A DNA stretch of 64,000 nt, from NCBI GenBank assembly GCA_019096065.1, contig JAGUCH010000006.1, forward strand, positions 5,786,001 through 5,850,000. Reading direction: 5' to 3'. Position 1 is the first letter of the stretch. Every line of letters starts with the position of its first letter. This DNA is from Paracyclopina nana (taxonomy: Eukaryota > Arthropoda > Copepoda > Cyclopoida > Cyclopettidae). Below, piece after piece: positions 48,888 to 59,809 of this stretch. The notes beneath the pieces were generated by a model. That model saw only the letters and a program-made list of their open reading frames with translations, was not told the DNA's origin and ran no database searches. Made by a program: the position numbers and the translations under genes.

Positions 48888-49301
48888 TTAAAAAGTATTC
48901 ACCTCATCCTCATCACACTTGCCGAGGATGCCAAAGCCGTTCTCGTCGTGTTTGGCAGATCTTCCAATGCGAGGCCTGTAGGCCTCTCCATCGACAGGGC
49001 AAGCTCCAGACTTTTTGGCCACTCCTTGGCCTCTTCCAGAGACGCAAGTGAGGTTGCACAGGGCTGCAAAATCTGGCTTGAAAATGGCACTTCCTGGCCT
49101 TTGGAAGACGGGCTTCGTCTCAGCATTGGTGCCATTGCTCGGCTTGGTGATGACGGCACCGGAGTTGTCTTCATCCAGCTGAGCTGGAAGTACCACAGCA
49201 GCCGACTCTAGCTGATTCTTTGGCTTGGTATTGCCCTGTGGTAGGGCAAAAGTGGCGGAAATTGCCACAGTGAAGAAGAGAATAAATATGGAATTTGCCA
49301 T
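48888..49301 (-). CDS. Small secreted Cys-containing protein, unrecognised
   Basis: 137 residues in one exon from ATG 49301. A signal peptide (MANSIFILFFTVAISATFA) precedes a Pro/Asn/Lys-rich mature part, then a Cys-containing C-terminal region (ALCNLTCVSGRGQG, SGACPVDGEAYRPRIGRSAK, FGILGKCDEDE). The four Cys and the GRSAK motif recall small extracellular peptides, but no family is recognised. A GTGAAT just before the stop codon could be a donor, so the protein might be longer. A TATA box lies about 60 bases upstream. Confidence 0.6.
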   Translation of the reverse strand: MANSIFILFFTVAISATFALPQGNTKPKNQLESAAVVLPAQLDEDNSGAVITKPSNGTNAETKPVFQRPGSAIFKPDFAALCNLTCVSGRGQGVAKKSGACPVDGEAYRPRIGRSAKHDENGFGILGKCDEDEVNTF

Positions 49302-49358
49302 GATGATTGCTTCTTAGCTGCTGCTCAGCTATTGTGGTCAATTTTCTTGCTTCCAACC

Positions 49359-49366
49359 TTTTTATA
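49359..49366 (-). promoter_or_regulatory. TATA box of the small secreted gene
   Basis: TATAAAAA on the minus strand, 58–65 bases upstream of ATG 49301. This implies a short 5' UTR. Confidence 0.55.
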
Positions 49367-49389
49367 CTACTACTGCCAAATAATTGAGT

Positions 49390-52300
49390 TTTTTCCAGTA
49401 TTGAGTTTTTTCCAGTTGGTGCAAAGGCTTTTCGCTGGTATCTGGTACGAGAGACTCGTCAGGCAAGTTGTTGCACATTTCAGGGTCTTTTCACACCAAA
49501 TAGAGTCTGATCTGAAAAATGTAGTAGCAGCTTTCTAATTAGGCACTTCATTTCTCATTATTACCCAATTCGAGTTGATTGAGTTAAGTTAAGCATCATG
49601 AAAACATGTTTTAGGAGAACTTTCAAAAATTGATTTTTGCCTTGAAGCCTTGCCAAACATTGAAATTTGGCCTTAAAAAAGCGAAAAATCGAAATATTTC
49701 AAGAAATTCCCCAAATTGAAAATTAGCATATTTCCAGTACTCTTATAATGAAACATTCATAAGCTCTTTTTTGCTCAGTTAAGTTACAAAACGTAATGAG
49801 CATGTAAAAAAATCATCTTGAAGCTTTGTTAATTTAGTTAACCTTCTAAAAAGCATTGTTAATTTAAGCAGGTTAAATAACGCCAAAAATAAAAGAGTAA
49901 AGTAAGTGGATTATTTTTTTCCGATCAGACTCTATAACATCTTAGTGATCCTAATCGAAATTCTCATAATCAGTCTGTATTGATTAGCATTGATTTCCAA
50001 AGCAATTTTATTGATAAAACGAAAGACCCTGTTGTTTATAAAGAGTATGATGCATAAATCGTGGATTTTTCCCTTTCAATTTCTTCACTTTCTAGCTGGT
50101 GGAACCAGTTCTATATGGAATAAAAAGGGCCTCAAATGCAGGTGGTGATGATTTCTTTTTTTCCAAGCCCTCAGCAATGCGCAGAAAACTTTGATAACTA
50201 TTGGCTTTTGCACTGAAGGTTAGCTTTTTGCAGGCTGAAATGATTTTTAGCTGGCCTTCACATAGAGGTTTGATTAATTGCTTAGGATGCCCTAGTTTAT
50301 TTACTTGGCCACCATAATATTCATTTCTGATCTGTGCTTTGAGCCATTTGCGCACTTTTTATCTTTTAGTTGACTATAAGCATTGGAACTTGGAAGGGAC
50401 AATTTATGACGCTAGGTAGCGCTTTTCGGTCTGTTTACAAATTCAAAATTGAGCGCGCGAAATTTGTCACGTGATCAAAAAGCTAGGGTAGTTTCCAACT
50501 ACAAAATGACAAATTATTGCTGGATTTACAAATAACTTGTATGCTCCAAAAAGGCCAATTTTGCAAGATTTTGACATATTTATGAATTTTTGACCTCTGA
50601 AACAATAAAAGCCGTAATATTTAATTTGCCAGATAGAGGGCGCTGTGCGTTGAGCGCCTCATCGATATAAAAGCTTATTTTTATCACTCTTTGCCTGGTC
50701 ATTCGCATTTATTAAAAAGCTAATTAAAAGTTTTCAGAACATTGCATCACATGAGGTCTGCCTTGGAACTAGACCAATAAAAGTCAGTTACTTGTCAGAT
50801 GTTTTTACCCCGCGAGATGTCGGCCCAAAACTAAATTAGTTGCAGTTTTTAGGAGCTTACACTTTTGAAAACAGAGCAGAAGTGAACATTCTTATCATTT
50901 AAAGGCACAAAATAAGGGCAAAAAAATATCATTTGTATTGCACGCTTGCTTTTGAAAAAATGCAAAGTTGGCCGCCAGATGGCGCTTTGCTACATTACTA
51001 TAAGGGGCATGAATCATTTTTTCCATATTACTTTCCGAGGTAATTAAACAACCATTAGGCATGCGGTCACTTCGATCATTAAATATTTACGATAGAGTCT
51101 GAAAAAGGCAGCCAAATTATGTAGCGATCTAAAATGTGTCAATATTTGCCCATGTTGTTTTTGAATGGCCGCTAGAGGGCGTTGCTGACTTTTATTTTAT
51201 TCCAGTGCAAATTACCATATAAGTGCCATGTGTAGAATTGCTTTGTCCAAAGGTCTGAACCACCTAAATAAATAGCACCTCAAACAAACTCTTTTTGAGC
51301 TACGCCTCATTACATCTATGTAAGCAAACAGCAAAATGTAGCCAGCATAAAAAAGTATTTTTGTCCACTGATGTGTATTGGATAATATAATTCCGTTATA
51401 TCGGTTCTCGTCAAATGCAAAGACAAGAAAGAGTGTAAGCAAATACATCTTGGTTAAATCTAATTGAAATACTGTTGTGTATTTAAACTAATACGGATTT
51501 TATGCAAAAAATACTATTGAAAAAATTCAATTGATTTAATGAAAAACGAATTAATTCAATGATAAAGCAAATTACAAATAAAATAGCAAAATACGTTTAA
51601 GTTGATTAAAATATATAAAAAACAATTAAATAAGCTATGAGTGACTTAAGTCTTTTCATGAATAGTAAAGAGGAAAATGCTGTATGACTTCAATTACTAT
51701 AATGATTGCTAATGTGGACACAGAAGAAAGATGATACGCACTAAAGATTTGGTTAATATTTGCTCGCATCAATGGACGCTAGGGGGCGCTTCTGGCCGCA
51801 TTTTTCAGGAAATACGGCAATTTGCGTAGAGCCCAGGATTTGTAGCAACAGCAAAGCATTATTGTAATGTACTACATAAGTTGTCTAAGCCTTCGAAAGC
51901 CTCTTTAAAATGCGCCTGCAGCTGTCTTTTTTTACTTTCTCATCGGATTTAGTTAGTGGCCATTCGCTGAGTTTGGCATAAACAAGCGTTGCTTTATATT
52001 TAGCAAAAATTGAATTGAATTGAGGTGAGTCAAAATTTGACACTTTAGAATTCAAATTGATTCAGTTTCTACATTCTCAAAATTAGCAAACTAATTGCAA
52101 ATTCTGCATGGTAAATTATGACTTTAAAATATACTAAGTGTTTGATTTAACTGGTTTCGCGCCTATTTCGTTGAAAAGGTTGACATTTTTGAAAATCGAA
52201 GCTTTCAAGAATTGAGCAAATAATTTTGGCCTGATCAATAAGTGCGTCAAGTACTTTCTTATATCGAGCATAAACAGCTTATTTCAGGCCAAAAAGTGAA

Positions 52301-53468
52301 ATCCATCCTTTCCCTTTTTAAAAGGAAATTTGTGAGCCCTGAAATTGATATGTCTTTTATGCTAGAAAAAGTGACATGACAGCTAACAGAGATATTAAAA
52401 AAGTGACACTTTTGGCAGCAGAATAGCCTCAAAAAACAATTTTAAGAAATCCATAAATGATTCTTCTTTTTTTCAGAATATTGTTATCAATCTAATGTGA
52501 TCCTGAGTTGTGCGGAAAACCTCCGCTAGGTTGCGCTAGTGTTCAGCTGACTCCTTCTGTTGCAGTGAAGACGCGCGCCATCTGGTGAGTGAAAAATCCC
52601 TTCACTAATTTAAGTATAAGGATTATGAGGAGATTTAGTGCTTTTATTAATGGCTGTATCATCGGTATTTGTGTCTTCCTGTGCCACAACTTTTTGAGAG
52701 AAGCTCTCATAGAAGAAGAAAGCTTATGATCAAGCCACAGTTACCAAAGATATCCAAACCCAACAGCATACAAGGTAAAAAAAGAGGAATTCACACTATT
52801 AATTGTGAAATAGCACAATCTTCCAACTAGAAAAACTCTGGTAAAACACATTACTTGAAAAAGTTTTTTTTGAAGATTGGCAACAAATGATTGATTTTAG
52901 CCAACTGCAGCAGCACACACACAAAACACAAAGCCCAAGACCAAGTTTGCAAAAAGTTTTGCAAAAAAGGCAAAGCCTTTGGCTTCATTAGTTTCCATGG
53001 TTAAAATAAGCCAAAAAGTGAAAATGACAAAAGGCGATTCGCTATACTACCAAAATCGCAATTTCCACTATTTTAAAATTGCTAAAACGCAAAATGTCTT
53101 TCTGATTAGCCAACTTCAATCATTAACACATTAAACACAGATTTTTTGGCATATTTTCTTCGAAAAATTTGTGTGGTCTGGTCAAAATATAAAATGCAAA
53201 ATTAAATACTGCAATTATGCATTTTAGTGGATTCGCGTTTTGGCAGAAAACCGCAACCTTCAGGAGCACACTCGACTTTAGAAAATTAATGCAGCATAAT
53301 AATCCCTACATAAATTCCCCTAAGCTAATCAAAACTGCTCTCCTCGTAGAATTAAAAACCTTTTTTAGATCCTCGTAAGTGCTGATTTTGCATGTTGGTC
53401 CATATGGTTTGGTCAGCTGATAAATGTCCCTCTTTTTGGCGATCTCGTCAAGAATCCGGCGGGCCCAG
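49390..53468. other. Gene-poor block with CTCF-like motifs
   Basis: Four kilobases of AT-rich DNA with no convincing gene. A minus frame at 50092–50355 (87 codons, ISACKKLTFSAKANSYQSF) has coding-like composition but no homology I know. Five motifs with a CNAGAGGGCGC or GCGCCATCTGG core occur between 50628 and 52589. Confidence 0.5.
50092..50355 (-). pseudogene. Possible coding remnant or isolated exon
   Basis: An 87-codon frame ending EALFIPYRTGSTS, with a possible acceptor (TCTTTTAG) on the opposite strand only. It reads like protein (PKQLIKPLCEGQLKIISACK), but I find no start context, partner exon or family. It could be a gene fragment. Confidence 0.2.
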
Positions 53469-56400
53469 ATGCAACACCACGGAGGTGCCAGCGACCCAAG
53501 TGATCCAGATCATCAAAGCAAAGCTGCAATGAGCCAAAACATGTCCAGCCTCGAGCAGGACCTCAAAAAGCAGATTTTGGGTCGGTCCAAGGCCGAAAAG
53601 GTCTTCAGGCCTTGGTGGGACACTTTGGAAGATTACCTTCTCAACTCCTTGGTTCTCCTTGGTGAGTTGTATATCATAAAATACCCTATTTGGTGTAAAT
53701 TGAAAAAAACCAGATTTGGCATTTTTCATTGTTAGAGCTATTTGGTATTATAGTAAATGGCGAAAATTGGATTCAAATTGCTGTGAAAATGATAAAAAAT
53801 ATGTATTTTCTACTGAAGATGGCTCCTCTGATAAAAAAGAAAAATTACCAGATTTGGCTTTTTAACTTTTGCTTTTTGGCATTTTTGAATAGGAAGTGGC
53901 GGCAATTTCTGAAAAAGCTCTGGTAGCATCAGCACAAACAATTTTCCGTGGAAACGAATCGCAGCACTTTTTAATTTGATACAAATTGCTACAATTGATC
54001 ATTTGTATGTTGAAGATGGCACCGGATAAATATACCAGAAGTGGCATCTTCACTTCTTAGTATTTTTGGCTTTTTCCATTAGTAAATGGCGATAATTGGT
54101 GATTAAGGTCTGGTATCGCCTGTAATCACTGGTAATCGTGAAAAAAGCGCTGCACTTTTCTAATTGCTCTTAGAATGCCATCACAGGCACGAAACTGTTC
54201 ATTACACTCTTAATTAAAAGCTGGCAATGCTGATGGCCTTCGAAAAAGGCCTTTGTGTCGCAGAAAATGGAACTTGAAAGGCCAGCATCCTCTTGCATTT
54301 TTGGGGACAGTTTTGGACACTCTACAGTAAAATGGATGTCCTTGTTCTTTCAGCTATAAAAGTGAAAATATGTCCTTTGTACCACATCTGAGACATTTTG
54401 CTACGAAAAAAGAGGCCCTTTTTTCTATGGGACCCTTCTTTGCCTGACAAATATTGAAAAATCTAGCAGATATGGAAGACTAGAAGGTTTTTCCCATAGA
54501 TTAGCTGCCATATTTTCGATTATTATCTGGTTATTGCAGACGCGCATCTAATTAATTTTGGTTTAGTTACACAGAGTGAATATAGATGGCGCGCGCGACT
54601 CTTCACTTTTTTTCTGAATGAAAGCTATTTTGTACGAGCTAGGGCGACATCTATCACATATGTAAATAATTTTATTGTGTTTTTCATAAGGGAAATAGAA
54701 AAAATCCAAAAAAAAAATGTAAAAAGATTAAAATCTTTTTTGATACTTAAAAATGTACACCATTTTTTAATGTAGTAGAATGGAGTGTATACATAATACT
54801 AAGTTATGGTGGTTTGAGGTTACTCAACCTAGGTCAATATTTATCCCATACCAACTTTAGGTTATTTTTTATAAGTGATGTTGGTAATTGAGAGGCCGTT
54901 TGATGCTTGCAATTATGAAGAAGGGGTCATTTCTGACATCTCAGAGCTAATTGGTCCTCCAGCAAAAAAATAATGGCAAAAATGAAAGCAAAAGTCAGAC
55001 TAGAAGAAAAATGTAATTATGTTATTTCATGGAGCATTTTTGATTTTTGGAATTCTCGTGTGACATCACTAGAAATTCACAAAAACACCCTAAGAAATAG
55101 AAGAAAAAATGACTCACGAGTAAAAACTGCCAAAAAATGAGTTTTCAGCTGATGCCCAAAATCGGATCGACTTCAAGTCAACTTGATAAAAAACTTTTGG
55201 AAATTCACGCTCCTTAAAATTGGATTATTCTCTGCATTTTCAATCAAACATAAAGATTTAACGTTTAACTAAAAAAATATAAAGATATTACTGCGCAATT
55301 GAGAGAAAAATCTTTGTTTACGATGAGCGAAAAAAGCCTAATTTGCCCATGAAAACGCTGCTCGGCCTCCGGTTGAACTTGTTCATAGCTTCATGTAAAG
55401 TATTTTGTGGCTAGGGCTCTAGAAATTCCTCCGCGACTTCGTTTTACTATTTTATAGGGTAACATACAGAGGCAACAGCTGACCCCATTTGGAACAGTTC
55501 ATGGGGGATTTTAACTAAGTAAAGCGTTCCAATTAAATGAGTACAGCTGATTTTCTCTATGGGTTACCCTATAACGTAGTGCTACGAAGTCGCGGAGGAA
55601 TTTCTAGAACCCTATTAGTAGCATATTGACCTATCTTTTTGGTCTTCATTTTACGTTACAAAAGAGCCATCAAATGAAGAAATGCAGGAAAGTCTGAAGT
55701 ATCCATTAAAAGCAATCGGTTCGCTGCCGTCGCGTCATCAATCTAGCAAGGCTCATTATCTTATGTTGATTTTAAATTTTGCTTGGTCACGGTAACGGTC
55801 ACGGTAACGGTCACGGTAATGGTCACGGTCACGGTAATGGTTGCGGTCATTGTCAATTCTTACTGCATTGAGAGTTCAGTTTAAATAAAAAATGATGACT
55901 GTTATAGGTACCATAACCGTTACCGTTACCGTAGTTATGAAAACCACTCAAGAGAATGAGCCGAACAAAGAGTCGGATCGAGAGTCTCGAATTGGTCGTC
56001 CTGAAGAGCTTCAAAGAGAAAGCTGATCCAGTCGAGCCGAAACCTCCGAAGCAACAGGAAATCTTTACTCTCTAATCGAGAAAAGTGTGCTGTATTCATC
56101 AGATTTGGAGTACATTGAATAAAGCATGATCCGAGCTGATTAATTATGGCACAAATGGCTGCTTTGGATGGAGAAGTTAGAAAGTCATTATTGGACCGAA
56201 CCGAGGCTGAAAAGGCTTTTCGGCCATGGTGGGACACACTAGAGGACACATTACTCAATACCCTCATTGCTTTAGGTCAGATTGGTATAACAAAAAAAGT
56301 AACCATAATTAATTTCAGCTGAATAGCATATATAGAGGATTATTGACTTTTGCACGAGCTCACTGCTGCTGATTAATTAATTATTAGATCTTTTACATGG

Positions 56401-59400
56401 CAAGGCTGTATAAGTGTATAGTTTTGGCTTTTCACAGCATAAATGTTGCATTTGTATTCATGCAAGAAAAAGATAGTACATCACTCTTGTGTGGATTCCT
56501 GAGGCAATTGGACTTGGCCTCAATGGCATAAGTGAGGGCAATATAGCAGGGATTTGATGCCCGGCTCATCTATGCGCTTCTTTTTCAAAAAATAAATAAA
56601 TGCGGCAAGAGTCCGCTAGATGGAGCAGCGATTTGTTTTGGCGGAAATTGCAAACTAGTCCAGTCTATTTTCGCCACGCACCCGTCAAAAATGCCAAATA
56701 TCGCAGAGAGCGAAAACATCCACATCTGGTATTTTTCTTCATCGGCTACTGTAGATGAACGGGGCACCACTGACAAATAGTATAAACAAGACACTTTTAT
56801 TTGCAGGATTTCTCACTCTGCCAACTGCATATGTCACAGGGAACCCAGTTGAGTGCGTGGTTCACCCTGAATTGTGGAACAAATCTCAGATTTGGGATCC
56901 CCTTGGCGTGGGCCACATTTACCAGGACCAATACGAGGAGGAATACATTGGCTATCCCATAGGCTCAGTATTTTATTGCTGTAAAACATCAAATACTTTA
57001 TTGTAAGTGTGTTTTTGCTCACAGGTCCGTATTACGCACTGGTACGTGAAACGGTATTGCACTGAAAAGTACGTGTCCAAATTCGTCTTTTACTTCCCTT
57101 ACATTCTTCTCATCGTTCCACTGACGCTGGTCTTGGTAGATCGCATCTTCATCAAGTAAGTATAGATGTCCACGGCGCGGATTATTCGAGCGGAGTTTTA
57201 AACTGTGGTGCATTACTTTGAGAAAGAAAGCTCTTTATTTCAAATTGAACAGTGGGTAAATATTTAGCTACTGATTTTCAATGAAAGTCCCACAAATCAA
57301 TGAAGCGAATATCCTATTATTTATTGTGTAAGTGTCCCCTTTTTGGCAAGCTTGAATAGAAGTTCTGAAATATGAGAGAAAGTGTGACCTCAAAAAATGC
57401 GCTTTCATCAGTTTACAACTTTTCCCATTTCAAATGTCACACACACACGCTTGAAGAAGGCTCAGTCTTTGTACTGGTTTTGATCATATAGAGGTGGACA
57501 AGAATACCAGAAGTGGATTTAATCGCTAATTATGCTTTCTGGCATTTTTGACGGCATAACAGCGAGAATTGGTAACGCTAGTTCGCAACTTCCACCAAAA
57601 CAAATCGCAGCGCCATCTAGCGGATTCATACCACATTTATTTATAGACATCTTCCTCATTTTTGTGTGTTTCAGAACGTTTGCTGCTGGCAATAAAATAA
57701 AACAATTTTACGAGCTGTTGGTCGAGGACTCGTTACGACGAGAGGACGTGGATTCCCTGTCAAGGGAGAATATGAAAAACTTGCACGAAATCATGCAAAG
57801 CTTTCGCTTTTCCAATGTGTGCTACTGGTCGTACTTGTCTAGAACTTGCCTTGAGATCGTGCTCAGTATTGGCCTTTTCCTCATCTACTTTTGCTGGGGA
57901 ATGCCAAATTTGGAGAGAGAAATCAACTGTAATGTCCACGGCCTTAAACACAGCTGTGTGTTGCCAAATCACCAGGTGAGCCGAATTGCGTACTTTTTAA
58001 TGAGAGAAAGCCCCGCAGTGCTATGACAGAGTGACTAATTCCATGCAGACCTCAGCAAGAAAAAAGTGACAGCTCCCTTTTATTTTACAAGGAAGTTAAT
58101 TCAATTTTGGGCCTGGCAGCCTCTAAAAAAAAGGAGAAACACCTTTTTTAGAGGCTTTTTCTTTTTAATTTGAAAGAAAGCAGGGCTGGATGTAAATGTT
58201 GCCAGAAATGCACTTTGGTGCATGTTCTTATATGCACTGCTTGTGGAAAATAGCAGATTTATTATTTTTCCAGTTCTACTTCTACATCTTGGCAGTCAGC
58301 TCTGCATTGCTATGTGTGTACATCTTATGCAACTTGTACAACCTGGTCTGGATTGTCTGCCCTCAGTTGGGCATCATGTACAGGATCATTTGCAAGTACC
58401 AAGAGCACACAGCCACCAATAATTTGGGAGCTTCGCCAGCTTCGTCCAACTCATGCCACACCGCAACAGCTGTCAGACGCAAATCCGGAGAAGATTCTGA
58501 GATCACAGTTCCACTCACAGGTACATTTGTGATTGAGATTGCCCTAGCCTTGCAAGATGAAAATGAGACGATTCGGAAAGTTGAATAGCAAATCACGCAA
58601 CCTCTCCTATTTGCAGGCTTTCAATGTTATCTGCTCAGATTTTAGAGCTTTGATATTTTTGTTAGGTGTAATACATCATCATTTCATCTGCAGCTTTTAC
58701 CAAGACAATGATTATATACAGCCACTTCTTAGCTATGTGCTACGATGCCTTTGACGTTTTTTGCTCAGATCTCTGAGTTGAAAGATTCTGAGTGAATGTA
58801 TCCCATCTTTTCAAAAACTTTTCTCTAGCCAATGATCACGATCCGCACTTCTTACATTGTTTCTCAACAGCTTAAACATTTTTTGCCCTGTTCTTTGAAT
58901 TGCGAGATTCTGAGCATATTCCATTATTTCAGCGGCCTTTAACTTTGGCAAATTTAAGGCCCCATCTATAGCCTGTTACGTTTAAGTTTTTAACTTAAAA
59001 GTTTCTTTTCACTACATCGTGTATTTGAAACATTCAAAGAGCCTGAAAGAAGAAAAACCAGCTAATGAAAATGAGACGATTCGGAAAGTGTTCTAGCAAA
59101 TCACGCAACCTCTCCTATTTGTAGGCTTTCAATGTTTACTGCTCGGATCTTCGAGCTCAGTGATTTCTTCAAGATGTTCTTTTGCATCATTTCAGCTGCA
59201 GCTTTTACCAAGCCAGTGATCACAAACAGCAACTTTTTGGCGGTGTACTTCGATCGTCGCCACAAAGACCTCAAGTTGCTCCTCAACTTGTTGGCAGAAA
59301 CAAGCGGACTGCCAGAGTCTTTTCGCATTCTGACACTGTTCGACAAAAAGTTCCAATCGCTTTGGAGGCCTCAGAACCTCCGGTTTGAAGAGTACGAGAC

Positions 59401-59809
59401 CGTGCTGCCAAATCGCACCATCAAATCCAGATCCATCATCGTGAGATGGAATGATGCTCCCATTAGCCACTTTTTGGCCAACTACAATGCCACGTTGGCC
59501 TTCGAATACACCATCGATATTTCCCCTACTCCAGCCAATGACCTCGGCCTCAAGAGTGTCCTGTACAAGCGAGACAGCATTGAGAACCACGATGGCTCAC
59601 TGGTTGATGTGGAGTCGGAGGCCGGCCAGGAAAAGAAGGTGCTCTTGGCACCAAAGGCCGAGAAGAAGAACTATCGATACGAGGTGGCCTTTGACAACAT
59701 CACCGCTCAGGAGGAGGAGTACACTGTGACAATTTCCACAGAGTTGAATGGACGCACTGTCACCCAAATGGTGGAGAAGTTTCCCATGGGTCAACCGGAG
59801 CCATCTTAA
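53469..59809 (+). CDS. Four-TM large-pore channel-like protein (LRRC8/pannexin-like, no LRRs)
   Basis: Predicted plasma-membrane channel. Exons: 53469–53661 (1a), 56807–56967, 57025–57155, 57675–57975, 58274–58520 and 59196–59809; about 548 residues, all phases consistent. The N-terminus has FRPWWDTLEDYLLNSLVLLG, resembling the KPWWDVFTDY start of LRRC8. Four membrane segments: YLLNSLVLLGFLTLP; FYFPYILLIVPLTLVLVDRI; TCLEIVLSIGLFLIYFCWG; FYFYILAVSSALLCVYILCN. The two predicted outer loops each have two Cys (ECVV…RYC; INCNVHGLKHSC), as in pannexin-fold channels. The C-terminal domain (DLKLLLNLLAETSGLPESFR, then a beta-rich part) has no leucine-rich repeats. LRRC8 with LRRs is considered chordate-specific, so the exact family is open. 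A second first exon is at 56146. Confidence 0.75.
53699..54095 (+). repeat. Cluster of three partial short interspersed repeats
   Basis: Units at about 53699–53770 (AACCAGATTTGGCATTTTT), 53840–53965 (ATTACCAGATTTGGC to GAATCGCAGCAC) and 54030–54095 (ATACCAGAAGTGGCATC). More diverged than the other copies. Confidence 0.55.
55412..55614. mobile_element. ~200-bp inverted-repeat element
   Basis: Left arm TAGGGCTCTAGAAATTCCTC… and right arm …GAATTTCTAGAACCCTA are reverse complements over about 30 bases, then resume with TATAGGGTAAC. No coding capacity; resembles a miniature inverted-repeat element. Confidence 0.65.
55786..55935. repeat. GGTCACGGTAAC array with inverted copy
   Basis: About 60 bases of GGTCACGGTAAC/GGTAATGGTCAC units from about 55787, then a short inverted block (ACCGTTACCGTTACCGTAG) near 55915–55934. 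The two parts could form a hairpin. Confidence 0.7.
56146..56275 (+). CDS. Alternative first exon (1b) of the channel-like gene
   Basis: From ATG 56146 an exon of 130 bases encodes MAQMAALDGEVRKSLLDRTE followed by AEKAFRPWWDTLEDTLLNTL and IALG. It ends in phase 1 at a GTCAGA donor, exactly as exon 1a does. The two are clear homologs (AEKVFRPWWDTLEDYLLNSL in 1a). Either exon can join exon 2 at 56807 in frame. This suggests duplicated, mutually exclusive first exons; the alternative is a remnant of a tandem gene duplication. Confidence 0.7.
56558..56766. mobile_element. Element with ends like TGCCCCGTTCATCTA, containing a short repeat
   Basis: TGCCCGGCTCATCTA at 56558–56572 faces TAGATGAACGGGGCA at 56752–56766, the same ends as the nested element at 3501–4142. 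Between them lies a minus copy of the ~130-bp repeat (56610–56738) ending GCTCCATCTAGCGGACTC. Confidence 0.5.
57496..57627 (+). repeat. ~130-bp short interspersed repeat, best-preserved copy
   Basis: GACAAGAATACCAGAAGTGG, then TCTGGCATTTTTGACGGC, then AAATCGCAGCGCCATCTAGC plus GGATT. In intron 3 of the channel gene. The end fits the fly CTCF consensus. Confidence 0.8.
58553..58870 (+). pseudogene. Broken copies of channel exon 6 5' end
   Basis: 58553–58755 repeats 59062–59270, sharing AATGAGACGATTCGGAAAGT, CAAATCACGCAACCTCTCCT and CTGCAGCTTTTACCAAG, but its frame is interrupted by stop codons. A further degenerate copy of the AAGCCAGTGATCACAA segment lies near 58815–58870. The intact exon is the last one, from 59196. 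Confidence 0.7.

Larger units (their letters stand above)
53662..56145 (+). other. Intron after first exon 1a
   Basis: 2.5 kb containing repeat copies at 53699–54095, an inverted-repeat element at 55412–55614 and the GGTAACGGTCAC array at 55786–55935. Confidence 0.55.

Noticed and set aside
51212-51448. 78-codon hydrophobic minus-strand frame
   Set aside because: AT-rich chance frame; no signal-peptide logic, splice partner or homology.
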